Below, in pieces: positions 36,387-48,163 of a stretch of 64,000 nucleotides of DNA (positions within the stretch are counted from its first letter, which is position 1; each line of letters opens with the position of its first letter). Position numbers and translations under genes: made by a program. The notes under the pieces are model-generated. The model did not search any database and had not been told where the DNA came from. It saw only the letters and a list, made by a program, of their open reading frames with translations. The DNA is from a bacterium (lineage in GTDB: Bacteria > Pseudomonadota > Alphaproteobacteria > Rhodobacterales > Rhodobacteraceae): contig WGOE01000006.1 of assembly GCA_016124195.1 (NCBI GenBank), positions 1 to 64,000 on the forward strand, read 5' to 3'.

Positions 36387-37244
36387 ATGACCCTGGATGA
36401 TCAGTTGCGCAATGCCCTGCCCGATCTGACCCGGGCCGAACGGCAATTGGCCACCCATATCCTGTCGCATTATCCGGTGGCGGCGCTGGGTTCGATCACC
36501 ATTCTGGCCAAGGCTGCGCTGGTTTCCACGCCCACGGTGGTGCGTCTGGCGCAGAAGCTGGGCTACAAGGGCTATCCCGATTTTCAGGCCGCACTGCGTG
36601 GCGAGGTCGAGGCGATGCTGGTCACGCCCCTGACCAAACATGCCACCCGCGGCGGGTCGATGCCCGCAGGCCATATGCTGACCCGGTTCGCCGAGGCCGT
36701 GGTGGCCAATCTGCAGGCGACGCTGAACCAGATCGACCCTGCCGAATTCGATGCCGCGGTGCGGCTGCTGGCCGATCCGGGGCGGCGGGTCTTTACCCTC
36801 GGCGGGCGGATCACCCATGCGATGGCGGATTATTTCGCCTCGCTCATGACGATGATCCGGCCGGGGGTGACGCTGTTGTCGGACAATTCGGCAACCTGGC
36901 CGCCGGTCTTGCTGGACCTTGCCGCCGGAGACGTTCTGGTCGTCTTCGATATCCGCCGTTATGAGAACACGGTGTTGCAGATCACCGAGATGGCGAAAGA
37001 GCAGGGGGCAGAGATCCTGCTGGTCACCGACCGCTGGATCTCGCCCGCCGCCAGCCACGCGCGCCATACCTTCTGCTGCCATGTCGAGGCGCCCTCGGCC
37101 TGGGACAGCAATGCCGTGCTGATGGTGCTGGTGGAAACGCTGCTGGCGGCCGTGCAGAACGCGACCTGGGCCGGAACCGAACCGCGGTTGCGCCGGCTGG
37201 AAGAATTATATGTCCGAACGCGGTTCTTTCGCCGGCACCGGTGA
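36387..37244 (+). CDS. MurR/RpiR family transcriptional regulator
   Basis: 285 residues. N-terminal HTH_6 domain (DQLRNALPDLTRAERQLATHILSHYPVAALGSITILAKAALVSTPTVVRLAQKLGYKGYPDFQAAL, about 4-68) and a C-terminal SIS domain (RVFTLGGRITHAMADYFASLM ... VLVVFDIRRYENTVLQITEMAKEQGAEILLVTD) that normally binds phosphosugars. Divergent from the amidohydrolase-led operon, hence its probable regulator. GGGAGG at good spacing before the ATG. Confidence 0.92.
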   Translation: MTLDDQLRNALPDLTRAERQLATHILSHYPVAALGSITILAKAALVSTPTVVRLAQKLGYKGYPDFQAALRGEVEAMLVTPLTKHATRGGSMPAGHMLTRFAEAVVANLQATLNQIDPAEFDAAVRLLADPGRRVFTLGGRITHAMADYFASLMTMIRPGVTLLSDNSATWPPVLLDLAAGDVLVVFDIRRYENTVLQITEMAKEQGAEILLVTDRWISPAASHARHTFCCHVEAPSAWDSNAVLMVLVETLLAAVQNATWAGTEPRLRRLEELYVRTRFFRRHR

Positions 37245-37258
37245 GCTTGGCCCCAAGG

Positions 37259-37279
37259 CCGGGGGTTTCACACCCCCGG
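37259..37279. repeat. Conserved-loop hairpin, family C (copy 3), between convergent genes
   Basis: CCGGGGG - TTTCACA - CCCCCGG, directly after the RpiR stop and before the convergent ghrA. As at 4072, it is followed by ACCCCCGTGG and a (G)ATATTT-like segment, so the similarity extends beyond the hairpin. Confidence 0.65.
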
Positions 37280-37419
37280 ACCCCCGTGGAGGTATTTGCA
37301 CCTGGATGAAGGGGTTTGCCGGGCGCGTGGGATGGGCAGAAAGGTGCGTCCTGCCGGACAGCGAGGGGGCGGGCGCATTGCTCGGCTCCGGGGCAAGCTC
37401 CGGGGCATGCGCGGGGGCC

Positions 37420-38346
37420 TCAATAGCCGCGGTTGCGGTCCACGAGGTGCAAGAGCGGCTCGCCCGCCTCGGCACGCCGGATGTTTTCGACCAGCACGCG
37501 GGCGGCGCTATGGGGCCTTGTGTCGGCGGCGATATGGGGGGTGACGGTCACGCCGGGATGCGACCAGAACGGGTGGTCGGGGGGCAGAGGCTCGACCCGG
37601 AAGACGTCGAGCGTGGCATGGGCGATCTGGCCGCTGTCGAGCTCCGCAAGCAGGGCCGCGTCATCGATCAGGGGGCCGCGCCCGGGGTTCAGAAGGAAGG
37701 CGCCGCGGGGCAGATAGCCCAGGGTGCGCGCGTTCAGCAGGTTCTCGGTCTCGGGCGTGCGGGGCAGGAGGGTAACGACGATGGCGGCACGCGCCAGCGC
37801 CTCGCGCAGGCCCGCCTCGCCGGACAGGCAGGTCAGGCCAGGAACCTCCTTGGCGGTGCGGCTCCAGCCGGTGACGGGGAAGTTCAGCGCCTGCAGGGCG
37901 CGGGCCGCCGCAAGGCCAAGCGCGCCGAGGCCCAGCATCGCCACCGGGCGCTGGCGCGCCAGCGGCGGGCAGGTCGGGTTCCAGACATGGCCCGGGTTCA
38001 CGATATGGCGGTCCATGCCGAGATGATGTCGCAGGGCATGGCCCACGACCCATTCCACCATGCCCTCGGTCAGGCCAGGATCGACCATGCGGGCCAGGGG
38101 TTGGGTCAGGGTGGTGTTGCCCACGATGCGCTCGACCCCGGCCCAGAGGCTCAGAACCGCCTTGCAGGAGGTATAGGGGGTGAAGTCCTGCAAAGGGGCC
38201 GAAGGCGCGTAGATGATATAGTCGACCGCGGCAGGATCGGCGGCCTCGGTCACGATGCGTGCGGACAGGCCCGCTTCAGCCAGAGCCTGCGGCAGGATCG
38301 TTTCGTAGTCCGGCCAGAGCGCGGGGGCGGCAAACAGGATCAGCAT
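37420..38346 (-). CDS. ghrA: Glyoxylate/hydroxypyruvate reductase A
   Basis: 308 residues. NADPH-binding VAMLGLGALGLAAARALQALNFPVTGWSRT (about 135-164) and the catalytic set NPGRGPLIDD (Arg), VEPLPPDHPFW (Glu) and VTPHIAADTRP (His) match GhrA/YcdW, which reduces glyoxylate to glycolate and hydroxypyruvate to glycerate. It is 11 bases after the DUF1345 gene and so forms the tail of the mre/rod operon. Confidence 0.9.
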   Translation of the reverse strand: MLILFAAPALWPDYETILPQALAEAGLSARIVTEAADPAAVDYIIYAPSAPLQDFTPYTSCKAVLSLWAGVERIVGNTTLTQPLARMVDPGLTEGMVEWVVGHALRHHLGMDRHIVNPGHVWNPTCPPLARQRPVAMLGLGALGLAAARALQALNFPVTGWSRTAKEVPGLTCLSGEAGLREALARAAIVVTLLPRTPETENLLNARTLGYLPRGAFLLNPGRGPLIDDAALLAELDSGQIAHATLDVFRVEPLPPDHPFWSHPGVTVTPHIAADTRPHSAARVLVENIRRAEAGEPLLHLVDRNRGY

Positions 38347-38357
38347 GGGAGCGGGCC

Positions 38358-38990
38358 TTATTTGGGCAGGGCAATGCCTGCGTTGACCGCCAGCGCCAGA
38401 ATGACGGTGTTGAAGAAGAACGAGCCGATGGAATGGATCAGCACCACCCGCCGCATGCCACGGTCGGTCACCACAACATCGGAGACCTGCGCCGTCATGC
38501 CGATGGTGAAGGCAAAGTAGAGAAAGTCGCCGATCGAGGGCTTTTTCGTGCCGCCAGGAAATTCGAGCCCGGCATCGGGATCGGGCGAATAGTAAAGATG
38601 CGCGTAGCGGAAGGCCGCCAGCATATGCATCGTGGCCCAGCCCAGCGGGGCGGCCAGGAGCGCGAAAAGCCCCTCGCCGAGGGCAAGGCTCGGCCGGTTG
38701 AGCACATGGAAGATCGAGTAGAGGCTGAAGGCGACCGAGGCGGCCGCCAGGATCAGGATGAAGGCCGCGCCCTCGTCATCCGCCTCGGCGTGGCGGCGCA
38801 GATCATCGGGCGAAGTGCGCAGGATCATGGCGAGCGACAGCGCCAGGTAGCAGGCGAAAAAGCTGTTCACCCCCAAAAGGGCGCGCATCGCACCGTCGAG
38901 CGGCGAGGCCAGACTGCCCGACCACAGGGCGATGCCAAGGGCGAAGGACAGAAGGAACCTTGCATGCCGGCGCAGCGCAGAGACTCGCAT
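38358..38990 (-). CDS. DUF1345 family membrane protein
   Basis: 210 residues with five or so hydrophobic segments. KPSIGDFLYFAFTIGMTAQVSDVVVTDRGMRRVVLIHSIGSFFFNTVILALAVN is the DUF1345 core. Function unknown. The ATG overlaps the rodA stop by one base (TGATG), so it is translationally coupled to the cell-elongation genes. Confidence 0.88.
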   Translation of the reverse strand: MRVSALRRHARFLLSFALGIALWSGSLASPLDGAMRALLGVNSFFACYLALSLAMILRTSPDDLRRHAEADDEGAAFILILAAASVAFSLYSIFHVLNRPSLALGEGLFALLAAPLGWATMHMLAAFRYAHLYYSPDPDAGLEFPGGTKKPSIGDFLYFAFTIGMTAQVSDVVVTDRGMRRVVLIHSIGSFFFNTVILALAVNAGIALPK

Positions 38991-40129
38991 CAGCGCAGCC
39001 TGTGGACGATGGCGCTTTGCGCTAGGCCAAAGGCCAGAAGCAGCACCAGCGTCGCCGACCCGCCATAGCTGAGGAAGGGCAAGGGCACCCCCACCACCGG
39101 CGCCATGCCCATCACCATGGCAAGGTTGACCGCCAGATACAGAAAGAAGTTCGCGGCGATCCCGATCAGCAACAGCGCCGAGAAGCGGTCCTTGTTCTGC
39201 ATCGCGGCCCACAGAAGAAAGATCAGGATCATCGCGTATAGCGCCAGAAGCGAGACCGCGCCGACAAAGCCGAACTCTTCGCCCAGCGTGGTGAAGATGA
39301 AGTCGGTGTGCTTTTCGGGCAAAAAGTTCAGCCGGCTTTGCGTGCCCTGCATGAAGCCCTTGCCGGTCAGCCCGCCTGAACCGAGCGCGATCTTGGCCTG
39401 CAGGATGTTGTAGCCCGCGCCCAAGGGGTCGGCCGAAGGGTCAAGGAAGGTGTCGATGCGTTTGTACTGGTAGTCATGGATCAATTGCCAGGGCGTGCCG
39501 CGCAACAAGAAGATGCCCGCCACGGCCGCGCCGATCAGGCCAAGCACGCCGGCAAAGTACCACAAGGACACGCCGGCCGCGAACATCACCGAGGCGCCGG
39601 CGACGATCAGCATCAGCGAGGTGCCGAGGTTCGGCTCCAGGATGACGAGGATCGTCGGCGTGATGATCAGAAGCACCGGGATCAGCACCCAGAGCGGGCG
39701 CGAGACGCGCCGGTCGTCCAGCCAGTCGTAATAGGTGGCCAGGGCCATGATCAGGCTGACCTTCATGAACTCGGACGGCTGGATGCGCACGAAGCCAAGG
39801 TCGATCCAGCGCTGCGCGCCCATGCCCACGGCGCCAAAGAAATGCACGACGATCAGCAGGAAGAAGGTGACGGCATAGGCCGCCCCCGACATGCTGCGCC
39901 AGAACCAGATCGGCGTGAAGCACATGGCCAGCGACAGCACGAGGCCCACGGCGTAACGCTTCATCTGCGGGCCGGCCCACATGCTCATGTCGCCGCCCGA
40001 GATCGAATAGAGCATCAGCCAGCCGATCGCCGCCGCCGCCGTGATCAGCAGGTAGAGGCCCCAGTTGACGTACAAGACCTTGGCAAAGCCGGTGGGGGCG
40101 AATTTGACGCGGTATTCCAGAAAGCTCAT
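38990..40129 (-). CDS. rodA: Peptidoglycan glycosyltransferase RodA
   Basis: 379 residues, SEDS family with about ten membrane helices. Polymerises glycan strands in the elongasome together with PBP2. Motifs: GAQRWIDLGFVRIQPSEFMKVSLIMALA in the middle and LPFLSYGGSATLVLLLAFGLAQ near the C-terminus are diagnostic. Four bases after mrdA. Confidence 0.96.
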   Translation of the reverse strand: MSFLEYRVKFAPTGFAKVLYVNWGLYLLITAAAAIGWLMLYSISGGDMSMWAGPQMKRYAVGLVLSLAMCFTPIWFWRSMSGAAYAVTFFLLIVVHFFGAVGMGAQRWIDLGFVRIQPSEFMKVSLIMALATYYDWLDDRRVSRPLWVLIPVLLIITPTILVILEPNLGTSLMLIVAGASVMFAAGVSLWYFAGVLGLIGAAVAGIFLLRGTPWQLIHDYQYKRIDTFLDPSADPLGAGYNILQAKIALGSGGLTGKGFMQGTQSRLNFLPEKHTDFIFTTLGEEFGFVGAVSLLALYAMILIFLLWAAMQNKDRFSALLLIGIAANFFLYLAVNLAMVMGMAPVVGVPLPFLSYGGSATLVLLLAFGLAQSAIVHRLR

Positions 40130-40133
40130 GGTC

Positions 40134-42077
40134 CTAGGCCTTGATCTGGTTGGGCTGGGTGCCGTCGGGATTGCGCAGCACGAGGTCCTTGAGCATCGAT
40201 TCGATGCGGCTGCGCTGATTGGCCGGGTAATCCTTGGGGTCGGGCAGGGCGCCGGTCAGCACGCGCAACAGGACATCGCGCGCGATGGGGGCCGCAACGC
40301 CAGAGCCGCCGCCGCCATGTTCGACAACGCAGGACACCGCATAGCGCGGCGCATCGACCGGGGCGAAGGCCACGAACAGCGCATGGTCGCGCTGTTTCCA
40401 TGGCAGGTCGTTGTTGCCGACCACACCCGTCTCACGCTCGGCGGCCGAGATGTTGCGGACCTGGCTCGTGCCGGACTTGCCGGCCATCTGGTAATTGGCA
40501 TTGACGATGCGCGCGGAATAGCCGGTGCCGTGCTGGCTGTTGACCACATCGGCCATGCCGGCGCGTACTGCTTCCAGCTGCGAGGTTTCCAGCCCGAGGG
40601 GGGCGGCCTCGACCACGGGAACCTCGACCCCGCCGATCGCCTTGATCAGGCGCGGCGCCACCATCCGACCCGAGGCCAGCCGCGCCGTCATAACCGCCAG
40701 TTGCAGCGGCGTGGCCAGGACATAGCCCTGCCCGATGGCCGCATTGATCGTGTCGCCGATGCGCCAGTCCTGCTTGAAACGGGCCTGCTTCCAGGCCTTG
40801 GTCGGCAGGTTGCCCTCGGCTATGGCCGACATGGGCAGGTCGTGGCGTTGCCCCAGCCCCATGGTCTTGCCCATCTCGGCCATCTTGTCGATGCCGACCC
40901 GCTGGGCGACCTCGTAAAAATACACGTCGCAGCTTTGTTCCAGCGCATGGGCCAGATCGACCTTGCCATGGCCGCCCGACCGCCAGCAGTGAAACTTGCG
41001 CCCGCCGTAATCCAGATAGCCGGGGCAGTTGACGGTCGTGTTGATGTCGATCTTGCCATCGGCGAGCGCGGCCAGCGCCGTCACGATCTTGAAGGTCGAC
41101 CCGGGTGGATAGGCGCCCTGTGCCACCTTGTTGGCCAAGGGACGATGGTCGTTTTCGGTCAGGATCGTGTAATTGTCGTTCGAGATGCCGCGCACGAAAA
41201 GATTGGGGTCAAAGCTGGGCGCCGAGGCCGCCGCGATGATGTCGCCGTTCTGGATGTCCATCACGACGCAGGCGGCGGACTGATCGCCCAGACGGACCTG
41301 CACGAAGTTCTGAATGTCGGCATCCATGGTCAACGTCAGATCGGCGCCCGCCTTGCCCTCGGTCCGGTCCAGCTCGCGCATCACGCGGCCGACGTGGTTG
41401 ACCTCGATCTTGCGGTTGCCGGCCGATCCGCGCAGCACATCCTCTTCCCAGCGTTCCACCCCGATCTTGCCGATCTGGAATTTCGGGATGCGCAGCAGGG
41501 GGTCGGGGTTGTCGAGCCCGGCCAGATCGCGCTCTGACACCGGGCCCACATAGCCCACCACATGGGCGAAATCGGTGTCGCGCGGATAGACCCGGCTCAG
41601 GCCCACATCCGGCGTCACTCCGGGCAGGGCGGGGGCATTGACCGAGATGCCGCTGAATTGCGCCCAGCTGAGCCGGTCGGCCACCGGGATCGGCACGAAC
41701 GAGGGGTTGCGGTCGATATCCTTCAGGACCCGCGCCATGTCGCTTTCGTTCAGCGGCACCAGATGGCTGAGCCGGTCCAGCACCAGTTGCACATCGCCCG
41801 CCCCCTCGCGCGTGATCACGACCCGGTAGTTCTGTTCGTTGCCCGCGATCAGCTTGCCGTTGCGGTCAAGGATCAGACCGCGCGCCGGCGGGATCAGCTG
41901 GATGTTGACGCGGTTCTGTTCGGCCAGAAGGCTGTATTCATCAGACTGGTCCACCCCCAGATAGCGCATCCGCCCGGCCAGAACCGCCATGGTCGCGGCC
42001 ATGCAGCCGCCCATGAACAAGGCCCTTCGGTTGATCTTGCGGGCCGAATCCTCGGCATCGCGGACCGGGCGTCTCAC
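40134..42077 (-). CDS. mrdA: Penicillin-binding protein 2
   Basis: 647 residues. N-terminal membrane anchor (about 19-37), dimerisation domain (RGLILDRNGKLIAGN, 66-80) and class B transpeptidase domain: SxxK at STFK (327-330), the SxN-like SCD (382-384) and KSG (534-536). Cross-links peptidoglycan during side-wall growth with RodA. Overlaps mreD by four bases. Confidence 0.96.
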   Translation of the reverse strand: MRRPVRDAEDSARKINRRALFMGGCMAATMAVLAGRMRYLGVDQSDEYSLLAEQNRVNIQLIPPARGLILDRNGKLIAGNEQNYRVVITREGAGDVQLVLDRLSHLVPLNESDMARVLKDIDRNPSFVPIPVADRLSWAQFSGISVNAPALPGVTPDVGLSRVYPRDTDFAHVVGYVGPVSERDLAGLDNPDPLLRIPKFQIGKIGVERWEEDVLRGSAGNRKIEVNHVGRVMRELDRTEGKAGADLTLTMDADIQNFVQVRLGDQSAACVVMDIQNGDIIAAASAPSFDPNLFVRGISNDNYTILTENDHRPLANKVAQGAYPPGSTFKIVTALAALADGKIDINTTVNCPGYLDYGGRKFHCWRSGGHGKVDLAHALEQSCDVYFYEVAQRVGIDKMAEMGKTMGLGQRHDLPMSAIAEGNLPTKAWKQARFKQDWRIGDTINAAIGQGYVLATPLQLAVMTARLASGRMVAPRLIKAIGGVEVPVVEAAPLGLETSQLEAVRAGMADVVNSQHGTGYSARIVNANYQMAGKSGTSQVRNISAAERETGVVGNNDLPWKQRDHALFVAFAPVDAPRYAVSCVVEHGGGGSGVAAPIARDVLLRVLTGALPDPKDYPANQRSRIESMLKDLVLRNPDGTQPNQIKA

Positions 42078-42613
42078 ATCTTTCTCCCATAGGCGTCGAT
42101 TTCGCCGGTTGCGGGCTTGTGCAGGTCAAGACCATAGCGCGAAAAGGCCACGACGGCCGGATAGGCCAGCACCGACCACACCATCTGCACCAGAGCATAG
42201 CCCAGAATCGGCTGCGGCAGAAAGGCCAGCGCCATGACCAGGCGGTTGACGAGAAACATCGCAACCATGACGCCCGAGACAAGCAGCCATTCGACGCCAA
42301 AGCTCAATTCACGCGTCAGGGCCGAACGGGCGCGCAGGAACTCCGCCCCCATCAGCACAACGGCGGTCCAGAGCCCGGGCGGGCGCATCAGCAGGATGTC
42401 CTCGGCCAGAACGACCGCCGCGATCAGCGGCGCCGACAGATATTCGGGCCGCCGCACCATCCAAGCCAGGATCAGGCACAACAGGATGTCCGGCCCCGGC
42501 AGGTGCCCCGCCGAAGTGTCCAGCGGCAAGAGCCGCACGAAGGTGATGACAACGACGACCGCAAGGAAAATGAGCCGGTGCAGCCAGAGCGAGCCGATCC
42601 AGGTTCTAATCAC
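42074..42613 (-). CDS. mreD: Rod shape-determining protein MreD
   Basis: 179 residues, five to six membrane helices, poorly conserved as usual for MreD; the stretch LLPLDTSAGHLPGPDILLCLILAWMVRRPEYLSAPLIAAVVLAEDILLMRPPGLW is characteristic of the alphaproteobacterial form. Part of the elongasome scaffold. Overlaps mreC by eight bases and mrdA by four. Confidence 0.9.
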   Translation of the reverse strand: MIRTWIGSLWLHRLIFLAVVVVITFVRLLPLDTSAGHLPGPDILLCLILAWMVRRPEYLSAPLIAAVVLAEDILLMRPPGLWTAVVLMGAEFLRARSALTRELSFGVEWLLVSGVMVAMFLVNRLVMALAFLPQPILGYALVQMVWSVLAYPAVVAFSRYGLDLHKPATGEIDAYGRKM

Positions 42614-43625
42614 TGCGGCCTCCGGTCGTGCCGTCCGTCACGGTCACGCTCTGGTCCTGGGTCGTGGTGTCGGCGCCAACCGCTGGCAGGTCGGTCGGGG
42701 CCGCGGGCAGCCCTCCGGCCGGCATCAGGGGGCCCTGATACCCCGGAGGCAGGGGCTTGGGCGGCTCTGGCACCAGAAGGGCGCCGGGATCGGTGATCGG
42801 CATCGTCTCATAGCTGCGCAGCACGCGCAGGAATTCCAGCCGCTGATAATCGGCCGCCAGCACGACGCGCAGCCGCTTGTCCGCACCCAGCGCCACCTGA
42901 CCGACCAACAAGCCTGCGGGGAACACCGCGCCGTCCCCCGTCGTCACCACCCGGTCGCCGGGCTGCACCTGATCAGGATGCTCCAGAAAATCCAGCGGCG
43001 GCAGCATGGTGTTGTCGCCGGACAGGATCGCCTTTTGCCCCGAGGGCTGCACCACCACCGGAATCCGGCTGGAACTGTCGGTCAGAAGGATCACCCGCGA
43101 CGTGCGCGCCCCCACCCCTGCGATGCGCCCGACAAGCCCGATCCCGTCCATCGTGGCCCATCCGTCATGGATGCCATCGCGAGAGCCCACGTTCAGCAGG
43201 ACCGACTGCCGGAACGGGCTGCCGCTGTCGGCCAGGACCACGCCCGTGATATGGGTCAGCATCGGATCAAGCCGCACGTTGTTGAGGTCCAGAAGCCGGG
43301 CGTTCTTCTGTTCCAGCTGCAGGGCGGCCTCTTTCCAGGCCTTCATCTGCTGCAATTCATCGCGCAACTGCTGGTTTTGTTCGTAAAGCCGGGCGTAGGA
43401 CTGGAAATTCTCGATCATCACGGTGGCCTTGGTCACCGGCAGCATGGCCCAGGAAAGGTCGGGCACCACGCGGTCGATCAGGGCCGTGCGAAACCGTTCC
43501 ACCCGCGGGCTGTCGATCCGCCACAGCACGAAAAGCGCCAGCATCAATAGGATCAGCAAGCCCACCAGCACCCGGCGCAGCGGGCGTGAGAATTCTTGCG
43601 GATCGTAGGAGCGTGTCTTGGCCAT
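42606..43625 (-). CDS. mreC: Rod shape-determining protein MreC
   Basis: 339 residues: short cytoplasmic start, one membrane helix (VGLLILLMLALFVLWRI), a coiled coil (YARLYEQNQQLRDELQQMKAWKEAALQLEQKNARL, about 77-111) and the periplasmic beta domain. A proline-rich tail (EPPKPLPPGYQGP to the end) is extra. Links MreB to PBP2/RodA. Confidence 0.95.
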   Translation of the reverse strand: MAKTRSYDPQEFSRPLRRVLVGLLILLMLALFVLWRIDSPRVERFRTALIDRVVPDLSWAMLPVTKATVMIENFQSYARLYEQNQQLRDELQQMKAWKEAALQLEQKNARLLDLNNVRLDPMLTHITGVVLADSGSPFRQSVLLNVGSRDGIHDGWATMDGIGLVGRIAGVGARTSRVILLTDSSSRIPVVVQPSGQKAILSGDNTMLPPLDFLEHPDQVQPGDRVVTTGDGAVFPAGLLVGQVALGADKRLRVVLAADYQRLEFLRVLRSYETMPITDPGALLVPEPPKPLPPGYQGPLMPAGGLPAAPTDLPAVGADTTTQDQSVTVTDGTTGGRSD

Positions 43626-43647
43626 GGGGCCGCCTCAGGCTTCTGGT

Positions 43648-46848
<3,201 letters not shown>

Positions 46849-46896
46849 GTCAGGGGTCCTTGGTGGCTTTGCTTCTGTGGCGTCGGGCGCTGGTCA

Positions 46897-46933
46897 CCTC
46901 CGAGCGGTCGCACCCAAGGGGCACGCTCAGAGG
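46897..46933 (-). promoter_or_regulatory. Attenuator stem-loop before leuA
   Basis: In the transcript CCTCTGAGCG (46933-46924) pairs with CGCTCGGAGG (46906-46897): ten pairs including one G-U. The 5' arm contains the stop codon of the leader peptide, so a ribosome reaching the stop would block the stem and a ribosome stalled at the Leu codons would permit it. No T-run follows, so the exact mechanism (antiterminator or translational) is open. Confidence 0.55.
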
Positions 46934-47025
46934 CGGCTAAGAAGAAGCAGGTCCAAGGGCAGGTCACGCAACATGGAGGGGCAGTGCCCCCAAGCCGCGT
47001 CAGCCATGATGAATTCCGTGATCAT
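46927..47025 (-). CDS. leuA leader peptide
   Basis: 32 codons ending in MLRDLPLDLLLLSRL and a stop; eight of the last 15 codons are Leu, including CTG CTT CTT CTT in a row. It lies 78 bases before leuA on the same strand, the arrangement of a leucine attenuator. The first ATG is exactly six bases after a -10 TATAGT, so the transcript may start at the ATG (leaderless). Internal ATGs at 47007 and at codon 18 are alternatives. Confidence 0.75.
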   Translation of the reverse strand: MITEFIMADAAWGHCPSMLRDLPLDLLLLSRL

Positions 47026-47031
47026 GGGCGC

Positions 47032-47060
47032 ACTATAGGCAGGACAACGGGAAAGAAAAG
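47032..47060 (-). promoter_or_regulatory. Predicted leuA promoter
   Basis: -10 TATAGT (47037-47032), 17-base spacer, weak -35 CTTTTC (47060-47055). The predicted start falls on the A of the leader ATG at 47025. Confidence 0.5.
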
Positions 47061-47133
47061 GGGGGGCGAGGATTTTTCGGGGCTTGGCCGGCGGCGCGAC
47101 CGGGCTAGATCACGCGGAAACAAGGGAGGCGGC

Positions 47134-47799
47134 ATGGAACGGGCATTGGTGGTTGGCGCGTCGGGAGGCATCGGTGCGGCGCTTGTCGCGGCGCTTGGCT
47201 CTCGCGGCGTGGCCGTGACCGGCATTTCGCGGCGTCAGAACGGGATTGACCTGACCGATGAGGCGAGCATCGCGCAGGTTCTGGGCGGGATCGAGGGGCC
47301 ATTCGACACGGTGATCGTGGCGACCGGTGCGCTGGAGCTTGGGCCGCACAAGCCGGAAAAATCCCTGCGCGCCGCCAATGCCGAGGCACTGGCAGCCCAG
47401 TTCTCGCTGAATGCGACCGGGCCGCTTCTGGTGCTCAAACATGCGCTGCGCCTGATGCCGCGCGACAAGCCCACGCGGTTTGCGGCGCTGTCGGCGCGGG
47501 TCGGCTCGATCGGCGACAATGCCCTGGGCGGCTGGTATTCCTACCGCGCGGCCAAGGCGGCGCTGAACCAGCTGATCCATACCGCCGCCATCGAGATCGC
47601 CCGAAGCCATCCGCAAAGCGTGGTCGTCACCCTTCATCCCGGCACGGTCGACACCGGCCTGACCGCCAATTATCGCGGCGGCCATGCGGCGGTGCCGGCC
47701 TCGGTCGCGGCGGAGTATCTTCTGGACGTGCTGTCTGCCCTGACCCCGGCGCAGACCGGCCAGTTCTTCGATTGGCAAGGCGAAGCGGTGCCGTGGTAA
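47134..47799 (+). CDS. SDR family oxidoreductase
   Basis: 221 residues, short-chain dehydrogenase fold. Cofactor motif VVGASGGIGAAL (6-17, TGxxxGxG variant GASGGIG), catalytic LSARVGSI (Ser) and YSYRAAKAALN (YxxxK). It resembles the C-factor/CsgA-like SDR group; substrate unknown. AAGGGAGG precedes ATG 47134. Divergent from leuA with 108 bases between gene and leader. Confidence 0.9.
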   Translation: MERALVVGASGGIGAALVAALGSRGVAVTGISRRQNGIDLTDEASIAQVLGGIEGPFDTVIVATGALELGPHKPEKSLRAANAEALAAQFSLNATGPLLVLKHALRLMPRDKPTRFAALSARVGSIGDNALGGWYSYRAAKAALNQLIHTAAIEIARSHPQSVVVTLHPGTVDTGLTANYRGGHAAVPASVAAEYLLDVLSALTPAQTGQFFDWQGEAVPW

Positions 47800-48163
47800 G
47801 CGGCACAGGCGGCCGGCCAGTCTCTTCGCAGCCTTTTCGCGCACGCGTTGCGGCGACTTTCACGAAGCCGTGAGAAGCTGGCCTAAACTGGAGTTTAGGA
47901 GCACAATTGCCCCGGATTTCCGGCTGCATCGAACCAAAGGGCAATTTCCCTGCTGCGGGGATTCCCCCAGATTGGCCCTCAGAGCCTCCGGCGCGGCATG
48001 CCCGGTGCGCAGGAATTTGGCACGTTGATCGGCCAGGCCCCGGCAGGGTGGCCGGGCCGGACAACATGCCGCAGATGAAAAGGTGCCGCCCCTCGGCCAA
48101 AGCGCTTGCCCGGGGGACGCCGACCGAGGATAGGGACTTGACCGGTGTGACCGGGGGTGAATC
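47800..48163. other. 364-base region before the PepSY gene, with an 18-bp palindrome
   Basis: No convincing gene. It holds the perfect palindrome CCTAAACTGGAGTTTAGG (47882-47899), a likely protein-binding site, about 265 bases before the PepSY gene. An 86-codon TTG-started frame (47907-48167) ends in an ATGA overlap with the PepSY start but has no recognisable similarity or ribosome site. Confidence 0.45.

Noticed and set aside
37420-38346. Idea that ghrA serves the gamma-glutamyl operon by removing glyoxylate
   Set aside because: ghrA is tightly linked to the mre/rod operon and separated from the other operon by the RpiR gene and a hairpin on the opposite side.
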